Assembly: GCA_902506225.1 (NCBI GenBank)
Contig: LR733345.1
Span: forward strand, 1,798,001 to 1,862,000
Direction of reading: 5' to 3'
From: Faucicola sp902506225
Lineage (GTDB): Bacteria; Pseudomonadota; Gammaproteobacteria; Pseudomonadales; Moraxellaceae
Length of the DNA: 64,000 nt
Numbering within the stretch: position 1 is the first letter of the stretch; each line of letters starts with the position of its first letter. This document shows, one piece after another, positions 52,555 to 60,663 of this stretch. Both the position numbers and the translations under genes were made by a program. Below the pieces are notes generated by a model. That model did no database searches. It saw only the letters and a list, made by a program, of their open reading frames with translations, and had not been told where the DNA came from.

Positions 52555-54990
52555 TTATTGGCTCAAAAGTAACAACTGATAGGCAGCCTTGTAGGCATCA
52601 TAATTAAAATCATAGCTCGCCTCAAAGTGAGGTTTGAGTTTTTCAATTAATTCATCATCTTCATCAGATAGGCTGATATGCTTGGCTTGGGTCTGCATGT
52701 CTTCGATAGCGATTTCGCCCAGTAATTGATTAAACTTATCGCGCGCCTGCGTTTGCTTGGCAATATCGGCAGCCGTCATGGGGACGAGTGCGGATGCAGC
52801 CGCGTCGCGTGATGCAGTATCAGCGTAGCTAGATTGCTGGCTCGCTGCCTGTTCTTGGGCGGTGGCTTTGTCGATTTTTTCACAGATTTTGGCAAGGCGG
52901 GTGCGTGATGTTTTATCAAGTTTATCTGTGTCCAACAGTAGCGAACAAGCTTGTTGTTCTTCGCTTTCCTCAACAACATCTACTGCCGCTGCAGCTTCCG
53001 CCGCCACTGCAGCTGCATTTTCTACATCGCTGGCTACATCGCTCGGTTTGTCGCTGATAGTTTGATACAACTGGCTAAATATCTGGGCGTCAGATTTGCC
53101 TTGCGCTTTAAGTTTGGCAATCTGTTGCAAATATTGTTGATTGCGATAGGTTTTATCAACAATCCCTGCGATATGTTCAGCAAGTTCCTCATCGACATAC
53201 GCATCAACGTCTGCAAACGCTTCTTGCTGACGGCTATCAGTATTCATGACTGCATAATTATCGGCTTGTATTTTTGCAAGTTTGGTTGCAGCGGCGTTCA
53301 GCGCCGCGATATCTATTTCACCCAGGCTTGCTTCATCTTTTTGCAACACAAACTGGTAGCTATAAAGGGTGACAAACGTCTCGACAAACCCTTTGTTTTG
53401 TTTGAGTAGGCTATAGGACAAGGCTTCTAGATTCTTATCACTGTCAAAGATTTTGGATTGTTTTGTCGCCGCCCATAAATTGTTATCTTTTGATGCTTGT
53501 TGCCAAGTGATTGCCTTGTTGAAGATATCAGGATTGACGCGGGCTTTGCCATAATCATAAAAGTTAACCACTGTGCGCATTTGGGTCTTGGGCTGATTGG
53601 TTGTCGGCGTCGTTTTTTCAAATGATGGCAAATCACTCATTGCCACCATATTAAGTAGTTGATTTTGGCGGTTGAGTCCATAGCTGATACGGATGTCATC
53701 ATCCATTGAGATAAAGCTGCTATTTGCCTCTTTACTTATCTCAGCTTGCAGCGCTTTAAAGGCTTGCGGATTGGTGTCAATGATTTTTGCCAGTGCAGCG
53801 GCACTGACCAATTTGTCTGATTGGTATTTGTCAAAGGCTGCTAAGGCTTTTGCGGTTTGAGCTAATTCGTCACTGGTTGACTCGTCTGTGGTTGGCTCAT
53901 CAGTGGTTGAGTCGTCAGTGGCTGTTTGAGTCTCTAAACTGTCCATTGCCTCTGCAGCATCGGCACTGGCTGGGTCAGCAGCGCTGTCATCTGATTGTTC
54001 CCGCATTTTGTCAATGGCTTCATACAGGCGCATGGCAGATTCATACGCTTTTTCTTCAACGCTTGCCAACTCATGGCTGTCAAAGGCTTTTTTCATCAGA
54101 TACCGTGGGCTAACAGCAAGGCTGCCAAGCTGCTTTAGCTCATCATCTTTGGCAAAATCAGCTGGATTGATGAATGATTTTAGGTAGCGCTTATTGACGT
54201 GAAAGAACAGCAAATACTCGGCTAGCATTTGATTGTAGCCAATGCGGTAGCCAATGCGCTGGCTCACACCTTTGGCTTTATCTTCAGTAGTCAAAGCCAA
54301 TGGCTGATAATCACTTTCTTTGGCAAGGGTGGCATTTAGCAGTGACATCTGTTCAAATACCTTGAATAAGGCTCTTTTATCTATCTTTTTATCTTTTAGC
54401 AGTTTGCTATAGTCATATTCAATGTAGCGTCCATCATATTGGGGGTCGGTGGCAAACTCAGAGAGTCCCGATAAATCAGCATATACTTTTGAGCGCGCAA
54501 AATCAGCCGCCAGCGGCACTTTGATAAACGCCCCTGCATTGTTCTGCACGTAGCGAAATTCAGGCACAATTGACATTTGCCCTCGGCGAAGATCTACCAC
54601 ACCTGTGGAGGCAAACTCAAAGCGCTTGGTTAAAATATCCATCACTTGCCCCGCTTCGCTTTGTTCACGGGTTTGGTGATTGGCCCCCTCTGTGACCAAG
54701 GCTTGTTGGCGAGCATCAAGGTGCTGTGCTGCGCTAAGCTGCCCGATAAGTTTTAAACGATTAGGGCTTGCAGCTAACGCTTGTGCGCTACGTAAGGGCG
54801 GGCGCACCACATTGACTCGATAGTCATAGGCATAGCTTTGGCGACTGAGCAAATTTTGGTTGGCTTGCAACACGCGTTGAGACAGCGGTTGACTCACGCT
54901 AGGCTGTGTGGCACAGCCGTGGATCCCCAGCAAGACGATGGCAAAAGTGAGAGGCTTGATACTAAAGGCGATGGCTTGTTGCGCATTCAT
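52555..54990 (-). CDS. Large putative lipoprotein of unknown function (811 aa)
   Basis: 811 residues with a lipoprotein signal: FAIVLLGIHGC, lipidated Cys at 26. The next region (RQSYAYDYRVNVVRPP, FEFASTGVVDLRRGQMSIVPEFRYVQNNAGAFIKVPLAADF, FVNADLSGLSEF) is beta-rich; the middle has an Asp/Thr/Glu low-complexity run (about 354-374) made by a 15-bp tandem repeat, and the rest is helical, Ala/Gln/Lys-rich (AKLAKIQADNYAVMN, KLKAQGKSDAQIFSQLYQ). Two Cys (EEQQACSLLLD, RLAKICEKI) may pair. I recognise no family. Divergent from the DUF815-DUF2868-DUF3482 operon over 214 bp. Confidence 0.75.
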   Translation of the reverse strand: MNAQQAIAFSIKPLTFAIVLLGIHGCATQPSVSQPLSQRVLQANQNLLSRQSYAYDYRVNVVRPPLRSAQALAASPNRLKLIGQLSAAQHLDARQQALVTEGANHQTREQSEAGQVMDILTKRFEFASTGVVDLRRGQMSIVPEFRYVQNNAGAFIKVPLAADFARSKVYADLSGLSEFATDPQYDGRYIEYDYSKLLKDKKIDKRALFKVFEQMSLLNATLAKESDYQPLALTTEDKAKGVSQRIGYRIGYNQMLAEYLLFFHVNKRYLKSFINPADFAKDDELKQLGSLAVSPRYLMKKAFDSHELASVEEKAYESAMRLYEAIDKMREQSDDSAADPASADAAEAMDSLETQTATDDSTTDEPTTDESTSDELAQTAKALAAFDKYQSDKLVSAAALAKIIDTNPQAFKALQAEISKEANSSFISMDDDIRISYGLNRQNQLLNMVAMSDLPSFEKTTPTTNQPKTQMRTVVNFYDYGKARVNPDIFNKAITWQQASKDNNLWAATKQSKIFDSDKNLEALSYSLLKQNKGFVETFVTLYSYQFVLQKDEASLGEIDIAALNAAATKLAKIQADNYAVMNTDSRQQEAFADVDAYVDEELAEHIAGIVDKTYRNQQYLQQIAKLKAQGKSDAQIFSQLYQTISDKPSDVASDVENAAAVAAEAAAAVDVVEESEEQQACSLLLDTDKLDKTSRTRLAKICEKIDKATAQEQAASQQSSYADTASRDAAASALVPMTAADIAKQTQARDKFNQLLGEIAIEDMQTQAKHISLSDEDDELIEKLKPHFEASYDFNYDAYKAAYQLLLLSQ
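53870..53929. repeat. 15-bp tandem repeat x4 in the 811-aa lipoprotein gene
   Basis: Units 53870-53884, 53885-53899, 53900-53914 and 53915-53929 (tcagtggttgagtcg and variants) encode acidic DSTTD/EPTTD/ESTSD pentapeptides. Confidence 0.9.
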
Positions 54991-55146
54991 TGATCTTCCT
55001 TAACAAATTTTATTATAGAGCCTATCTTTATAACTGAATTGATTTTTTTTGTAAACAAAAAGCCAGTGTTATGTTGCAATGTTTACAAAGATAATGGGTA
55101 ATCTAACGGAGTTTTGCTATCATACGAACTAAATACCGCAAAAACG

Positions 55147-55191
55147 CTTAAAAACCACTCATTTAAAAACCAATCACTTAAAAACCTATCA
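55147..55191. repeat. 15-bp tandem repeat x3 before the DUF815 gene
   Basis: cttaaaaaccactca (55147-55161), tttaaaaaccaatca (55162-55176), cttaaaaacctatca (55177-55191); ends 13 bp before the ATG, so the operon's translation start region is built on it. Confidence 0.9.
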
Positions 55192-55204
55192 GAAGAACCC
55201 TTGT

Positions 55205-56110
55205 ATGTCGCAACTCACTCTACCCGCTAATCTTAATTTACCCACTAATTTAGAACACTTACTCACCCAATTTTTACAGGCGCAGCTGCCCAAGCCCATA
55301 CAACTTGACCCCAGCGTGCTTGCCTACCGCTGGCAATCCAATAGCCGCACGGGCAGCGGTGAATTGGTGCCTTTAACCGTGGATTTGCGATTGACGTTGG
55401 ATGATTTGCTTGGTATTGATGGGCAAAAGAATAAACTGGTTCAAAACACCCGCCAGTATTTAGCAGGCTTACCTGCCAATCATGTACTCATGACAGGTAC
55501 GCGTGGTGCAGGTAAATCCTCGCTCATTCGGGCATTGCTCAATCAATATAAAGCGGATGGTCTTCGTATTATCGAAGTGTCACGAGATGATTTGGTGATG
55601 TTAGAGCCGATTCGCCAAGCGGTACGAGACCTGCATACAACCCAGCCCAATCATGGCTGTCATTATGTGGTGTACTGTGATGACTTAGCGTTCAATGGAC
55701 AAGATGAGAATTATCGCACGCTCAAAAGCGTGCTCGATGGCGCGCTAGATAGCGAGCAAGACAAACTAATGGTCTATGCAACCAGTAACCGCCGTCATCT
55801 ATTGCCGCAACTGATGAAAGACAATGTGAGCATTTATAATGGTCAAACCGATGAAGTCAATCCGTATGAGACGATTGATGAAACTGTGTCGTTGTCTGAC
55901 CGCTTTGGGCTGTGGCTGTCGTTTCATCCGATGACCCAGCCTGTGTATTTGGATATTTGTGCGCATTATTTGGCGCAAGCAAGTTTGCCCTTTGATGAGG
56001 AAGCAAAAGCCGCTGCGTTGCGCTTTGCCAGTGAACGGGGCGGACGCTCGGGGCGCGTGGCTTATCAGTTTAGCCGGTATTTTATTGGCATGAAAGGGTT
56101 GGAAAATTAA
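55205..56110 (+). CDS. DUF815 AAA+ ATPase
   Basis: 301-residue AAA+ ATPase of the DUF815 family. A ~60-residue N-terminal part precedes LDDLLGIDGQKNKLVQNTRQYL; Walker A is GTRGAGKS (residues 98-105), Walker B YVVYCDDL (154-161), the sensor-like YATSNRRHLL is at 191-200, and the arginine-rich C-terminus carries SERGGRSGRVAYQ. No signal or membrane segment, so cytoplasmic. First of four genes; the DUF2868 gene starts one base after its stop. Function of the family unknown to me. Confidence 0.87.
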   Translation: MSQLTLPANLNLPTNLEHLLTQFLQAQLPKPIQLDPSVLAYRWQSNSRTGSGELVPLTVDLRLTLDDLLGIDGQKNKLVQNTRQYLAGLPANHVLMTGTRGAGKSSLIRALLNQYKADGLRIIEVSRDDLVMLEPIRQAVRDLHTTQPNHGCHYVVYCDDLAFNGQDENYRTLKSVLDGALDSEQDKLMVYATSNRRHLLPQLMKDNVSIYNGQTDEVNPYETIDETVSLSDRFGLWLSFHPMTQPVYLDICAHYLAQASLPFDEEAKAAALRFASERGGRSGRVAYQFSRYFIGMKGLEN

Positions 56111-56111
56111 T

Positions 56112-57461
56112 ATGTACGCAAACCAAGACCAACTGACCGAACTGGTGCGCAGGCTGGAAGAAAAAAATCATATCTTTGTCGCCGACCCGATTTTAATTAC
56201 CGAAAAACTGCAACCCGAACAAGCCAACCCACTGACCAAACTGCGCCGCCGTGCCACACGCATTGATAATGACGGTAAACTTGCGCAGCTACTTGCCACC
56301 ATTGACACCCGCGTCAATGGCGTGATTTGGGGATTGACTGTGCTGTGGTTTATTTTGGGCTTTGTCGCGTTATTTGGCTTGATGCAAGCGCAGGTAGTGA
56401 ACTTTTTTTATGTGCTAGCCAGTTTATTAGGGTTTAATACCATTATCTTACTGGTTTGGCTCGGTTGGATGCTATTCTCACCGCGCAACAAACCCAGTTT
56501 TTTTGGGTCATTTTTTACCCCGGCAGCCCTAGTGCGTGGCAAAGATGTTGTCACCCAAACGGCGGTTGAGCTATATCAAGAACAGCTCAATCACGCTGGC
56601 ACCAAATGGTACGTCAGTCGTATCAGCCACCAGTTTTGGTTAGCCAGTCTATCGGGGATGTTGGTGTCATTAATTCTATTATTACTGGTCAAAAATTATA
56701 ATTTTGTGTGGGAATCAACCCTACTACAAGACAGCAACGTGGTGGAAGTGGTCAAGCTGATGTCTTGGCTGCCCCATTGGGTAGGCTTTCCTACGCCAAC
56801 GGCACAAGATATTATCACCGCGCAAATGAATCCTGAAACCACGCCACAGATGATTTCGTTTCGCTGGGCGATGTTATTAATCGGTAGCCTACTGATGTAC
56901 GGTATCGTGCCACGTTTGCTCGCATGGCTATGTTGTCTGGTGATGGTACGCTCAAGCCGTATGAAGCTTGATATCAAACAGCCGTACTATCAAAAAATTA
57001 TCGACTTTTGGCAGCGCAAAGTGATTGACCCCGATGACAGCCCTGCTGAGCAAAAACCTATCGCGCCCACTGCGCAAATCAGCCTAGCCAATAAACTTGC
57101 CGTGTTGCTCGAATACCCGCAAGCCAACCCGCAATGGTATGCTAAAACCGTCGGCATGGCGGCGCAAGACTTTGGTCGTATCGATGATCGTGATGACTTG
57201 GAAAAACTGATTGCCTATCTTCAAAGCAACCCTGTTCAAGTGCTCGTCGGTATCTCCAATCTCGCACTCCCCGACCGTGGCACCCTGCGAAAACTCGATA
57301 ATATCGCAAGCGCGGCAAAAGGCGGTATGATTGTGCAACTGCTCGATGCCAATCAAGGCTACCTGCCAAGTCCGAGCGAAATTGAAACCATCAAAGCCCG
57401 TCAACTACAATGGGAAACCGCGTTGGCAGAACGCCAGATTGCCCTAGTAAGAGAAAATTAA
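56112..57461 (+). CDS. DUF2868 multi-pass membrane protein
   Basis: 449 residues, four membrane helices: about 70-91, 98-122, 174-199 and 251-278, with a large soluble loop (123-173) and a ~170-residue cytoplasmic C-terminus. The C-terminal part (VLVGISNLALPDRGTLRKLDNIASAAKGGMIVQLLDANQG) is strongly predicted alpha/beta and ends near residue 449. DUF2868 genes often neighbour DUF3482 GTPase genes, as here. Function unknown. Stop and next start lie two bases apart. Confidence 0.87.
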   Translation: MYANQDQLTELVRRLEEKNHIFVADPILITEKLQPEQANPLTKLRRRATRIDNDGKLAQLLATIDTRVNGVIWGLTVLWFILGFVALFGLMQAQVVNFFYVLASLLGFNTIILLVWLGWMLFSPRNKPSFFGSFFTPAALVRGKDVVTQTAVELYQEQLNHAGTKWYVSRISHQFWLASLSGMLVSLILLLLVKNYNFVWESTLLQDSNVVEVVKLMSWLPHWVGFPTPTAQDIITAQMNPETTPQMISFRWAMLLIGSLLMYGIVPRLLAWLCCLVMVRSSRMKLDIKQPYYQKIIDFWQRKVIDPDDSPAEQKPIAPTAQISLANKLAVLLEYPQANPQWYAKTVGMAAQDFGRIDDRDDLEKLIAYLQSNPVQVLVGISNLALPDRGTLRKLDNIASAAKGGMIVQLLDANQGYLPSPSEIETIKARQLQWETALAERQIALVREN

Positions 57462-57463
57462 CT

Positions 57464-58018
57464 ATGAATGCCACAATCAGCTATGCCGATGTGATTAATA
57501 GCATTGCCCAAACTACTGCACAGCTTACGCTTGCAGCGCAAAGCGCTTTTGTGCAAAATCTACTGCGTCAATTTGTTCAAAATTTACCAGCCGATTGGCT
57601 TGACAATGAACTCGACAGTGAAAAACCGCACTATCAAGCCCTATTTGACGCCATAAACAGGCAAACTTGGCAACCCGATAGCATCGAACAGGCGCTAAAT
57701 GCGCTCGATGACATCATGTTTGCTATGGGCGATAGCTATCCACACAGCACCAGTGACGCGATTTTGCTGATGCTTGATATGCTGGGGTTTTATCTATCTT
57801 TGACAGCCATGGAAGAAAAATCCGAAGTGAGTGATGGTTGGGTGATTTTAACTGCTGAAGGCTATTTGGATTATTATGACCAGCTGGCAGAAGATAGTAG
57901 CGAAAACACCGACGATGTTGCCCATAGTTTTGATGATTGGCTGGCACATCCACTGACCCAAACTGCCTTCAATCATGTCACCCATGCCTTAGAACTTGCC
58001 AAAAATAGCTCACGCTGA
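57464..58018 (+). CDS. Unknown 184-residue acidic protein in the ATPase/GTPase operon
   Basis: 184 residues from the ATG at 57464 (the open stretch from 57410 lies in the DUF2868 gene and is rejected). All-helical, acidic, no membrane segment or Cys: LLRQFVQNLPADWLDNELDSEKPHYQALFDAIN, LNALDDIMFAMGDSYPHSTSDAILLMLDMLGFYLSLTAMEEKSE. Not recognised. Its place between DUF2868 and DUF3482 genes suggests an adaptor of this system. Confidence 0.75.
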   Translation: MNATISYADVINSIAQTTAQLTLAAQSAFVQNLLRQFVQNLPADWLDNELDSEKPHYQALFDAINRQTWQPDSIEQALNALDDIMFAMGDSYPHSTSDAILLMLDMLGFYLSLTAMEEKSEVSDGWVILTAEGYLDYYDQLAEDSSENTDDVAHSFDDWLAHPLTQTAFNHVTHALELAKNSSR

Positions 58019-58040
58019 ATACATAAAGGTTAACAAAATA

Positions 58041-59585
58041 ATGGATAACAAAGACATAACCACCCAAGAAAAATTGACAATTGATGTAGCCAAAGATTAT
58101 TTGCCAGCGACGGCTACTGACAGCGCGACCCATCCAAGCGCGGATATCGCTACGCAATCGCACAACCATCCATTAGCCCAAGCAGAACAAAACCCCTATC
58201 CAAGCCGCAAAATCAGCATTGGCGAAAATGAAGCGTTAAAATTGGCGGTGGTGGGGCATACCAATACCGGTAAAACTTCGCTACTACGCACCCTGTTGCG
58301 TGATATGTACTTTGGTGAAGTCAAAAATGCGCCTGCCACTACCCGCCATGTGGAAAAAGCCATGATCAATGACAGCCAAACGGGGCAAGGCTTGGTGGCA
58401 CTGTATGACACACCAGGTCTAGAAGATGCGTCAGGGCTACTTGATTGGTTAGAAGACAACACCGCTGCCCGCCGTGATGGTGTGGAGCGATTACAGCAAT
58501 TTTTGGCAAGTGCGCCTGCGCAAGACGAGTTTAGCCAAGAAGCCAAGGTCATTCGTCAGCTGATTGCCAGTGACATGGCCGTTTATGTGATTGATGCGCG
58601 TGAGCCTGTGCTCGGCAAATATAAAGATGAGTTGACGGTGCTGTCATGGTCAGCCATCCCGGTCATGCCCGTATTTAACTTTACTAAGGGTCAAGATAGC
58701 AATATCAATGAATGGCAGCAGATGCTAGCGCGCCGCAACTTGCATGTATCCACGCGGTTTGACTCAGTGGCGTTTGAGTTTGATGATGAAATCAAACTGT
58801 GGCAAAACTTAGAAACCATGCTGATACAACCTGAAATTATCAAACAGCTGATCGAGCGTCGTAAAGCCGATTGGGATGATTTGTACGATGATGCCAATAT
58901 TATCATTGCGCATTTTTTATTAAACGTTGCCGCCTTTGTTGAAACCATTCATGAGGAGGATGATCCGCTGCCTACCTTACAAAAAATGCAAGAGAAAGTA
59001 CGCCAAGCTGAACGCAGTATGCAAGATGAACTGCTAAATCTGTATAAATTTTATGACAATACCGTCACCACCACACCGCTTGAGCTGACTGAATATCGCC
59101 GCGATCCTTTTGATAAAGAGGTACTAGCCAGTTATGGGATTCGTACCACAGGCGGTGCAGCGGCAGGCGCGCTGATTGGACTGGGTATCGATGTCGCCAC
59201 CCTTGGCACATCACTGGGGCTGGGTACGGCGCTTGGTGGTTTGGCAGGTGGCTTACTGTCAAACACCAGCGCGATTGCCGACAAAATCAGCGGTGTCAAA
59301 CGGCTGCACATAGACCCTGCCACCCTGACCCTACTGGCGACTCGAGCGATGGATTTGCTGACTGCGCTACGCCATCGTGGTCATGCGGCGACTGATAGCA
59401 TCATGGCGAACCAATCGCTCGCGCCTTGGTCAGTTGATAGATTACCAAGTTTGCTCAAAAAAGCGCGGGGTAAGCCCGAATGGTCATCGCTCAACACAGG
59501 CAGACAAGCCACTGTGTCTGCCAAACAGTCGCATGAGCTGCGCGATGAGGCAGCTTGGCAACTATCACGCCAACTAAGACGATAA
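58041..59585 (+). CDS. DUF3482 family Era-like GTPase with glycine-rich membrane region
   Basis: 514 residues from the ATG at 58041 (aaaggt upstream). G1 GHTNTGKT (72-79), G2-like ATTRHVEKA, G3 DTPG (123-126). The G4 position reads NFTKG (213-217), not NKxD, so guanine specificity may be weak. A ~200-residue helical part follows, then a Gly-rich segment (TTGGAAAGALIGLGIDVATLGTSLGLG..., about 366-408) of glycine-zipper type that could insert in membranes. Fourth gene, 22 bp after the 184-residue gene. Confidence 0.87.
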   Translation: MDNKDITTQEKLTIDVAKDYLPATATDSATHPSADIATQSHNHPLAQAEQNPYPSRKISIGENEALKLAVVGHTNTGKTSLLRTLLRDMYFGEVKNAPATTRHVEKAMINDSQTGQGLVALYDTPGLEDASGLLDWLEDNTAARRDGVERLQQFLASAPAQDEFSQEAKVIRQLIASDMAVYVIDAREPVLGKYKDELTVLSWSAIPVMPVFNFTKGQDSNINEWQQMLARRNLHVSTRFDSVAFEFDDEIKLWQNLETMLIQPEIIKQLIERRKADWDDLYDDANIIIAHFLLNVAAFVETIHEEDDPLPTLQKMQEKVRQAERSMQDELLNLYKFYDNTVTTTPLELTEYRRDPFDKEVLASYGIRTTGGAAAGALIGLGIDVATLGTSLGLGTALGGLAGGLLSNTSAIADKISGVKRLHIDPATLTLLATRAMDLLTALRHRGHAATDSIMANQSLAPWSVDRLPSLLKKARGKPEWSSLNTGRQATVSAKQSHELRDEAAWQLSRQLRR

Positions 59586-59749
59586 CTTATCAACCTACAA
59601 GCATGATAAAAAATTTGGCTGAAAATTATCTAGCCTTGTTAAGCGTATTATTTGTTAAGCCCATCATAAGAATTTATTAAGCTAATTTTGTTATTTTTAC
59701 TTTTTAATATTTTAATCTATGTCAATTTTTTGTTTTTGAGGGCAATACC

Positions 59750-60448
59750 GTGTATCCAGCACATCATGAACCGCATTTTAGTAATCGCAACAACTGGCTT
59801 CGCGCGACCGTGCTCGGCGCCAACGATGGTTTGATTTCCACCGCCAGTCTGTTGATGGGGGTTGCGGCAGCACAAGTGGACAGTCACACCTTGCTGTTGA
59901 CAGCGGTGGCATCGCTGATCGCTGGCGCAATTAGTATGGCAGCGGGCGAATATGTCTCCGTCTCTTCGCAAGCCGACACCGAAAAAGCCGACTTGGCAAA
60001 AGAAGTCTATGAACTTGAGCACAATTCAGACCGCGAGCTAAAAGAACTGACGCATATTTATGTTCAGCGCGGCTTAACGCCTGTTATGGCACATGATGTT
60101 GCGGTAGCACTCACCGCTCACAATGCCCTAGAAGCGCATGCACGCGATGAAATTGGACTTACCGATACCGCGTCCGCCAATCCCCTACAGGCAGCCGTGG
60201 CATCGGCTTTATCCTTCATCACAGGGGCGCTGCTACCGGTGCTATGTATTTGGCTGTTACCAAAGCAATATTTGGTCGGCGGTTTGGGCACAGTGACCTT
60301 GATAGGATTAGCATTTTTGGGCTGGTTATCGGCGTATTTGGGGGGTGCCAAAATTTTTCCTGCCATTGTGCGTGTAGTCATTTGGGGCGTTGTTGCGTTG
60401 GTTACCACCCACTTTATCGGTGAAATGTTTGGGGTAAAAACAGGTTAG
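59750..60448 (+). CDS. VIT1/CCC1 family Fe/Mn transporter
   Basis: 232-residue membrane protein of the VIT family, moving iron or manganese across the inner membrane. GTG start at 59750, backed by gaggg eight bases upstream; no in-frame ATG is near. LRATVLGANDGLISTASLLMGVAAA, VASLIAGAISMAAGEYVSVSSQADTEKADLAKE (metal-binding first helix region) and the C-terminal AYLGGAKIFPAIVRVVIWG are typical, with the EL/HDV cytoplasmic helical domain between. Alone, rightward. Confidence 0.92.
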   Translation: MYPAHHEPHFSNRNNWLRATVLGANDGLISTASLLMGVAAAQVDSHTLLLTAVASLIAGAISMAAGEYVSVSSQADTEKADLAKEVYELEHNSDRELKELTHIYVQRGLTPVMAHDVAVALTAHNALEAHARDEIGLTDTASANPLQAAVASALSFITGALLPVLCIWLLPKQYLVGGLGTVTLIGLAFLGWLSAYLGGAKIFPAIVRVVIWGVVALVTTHFIGEMFGVKTG

Positions 60449-60663
60449 TCAATCACTTTTTATCGCATTATTTATCGCCAATTTTTATCATTACCATTTG
60501 CAAAACCAATTGTTTCTTATAAGATAAGGAAACTGTAATAATTCAGCAAGTTTGTAGAAACTTTTATTGGGTGATAGATTATCGTTTCTATAAATTAAAC
60601 AGTTGGCAAATAATCAAAAATCCTATGGGATTTTAGCTTTCTACGGTAGTGGGAGATAAGGTA

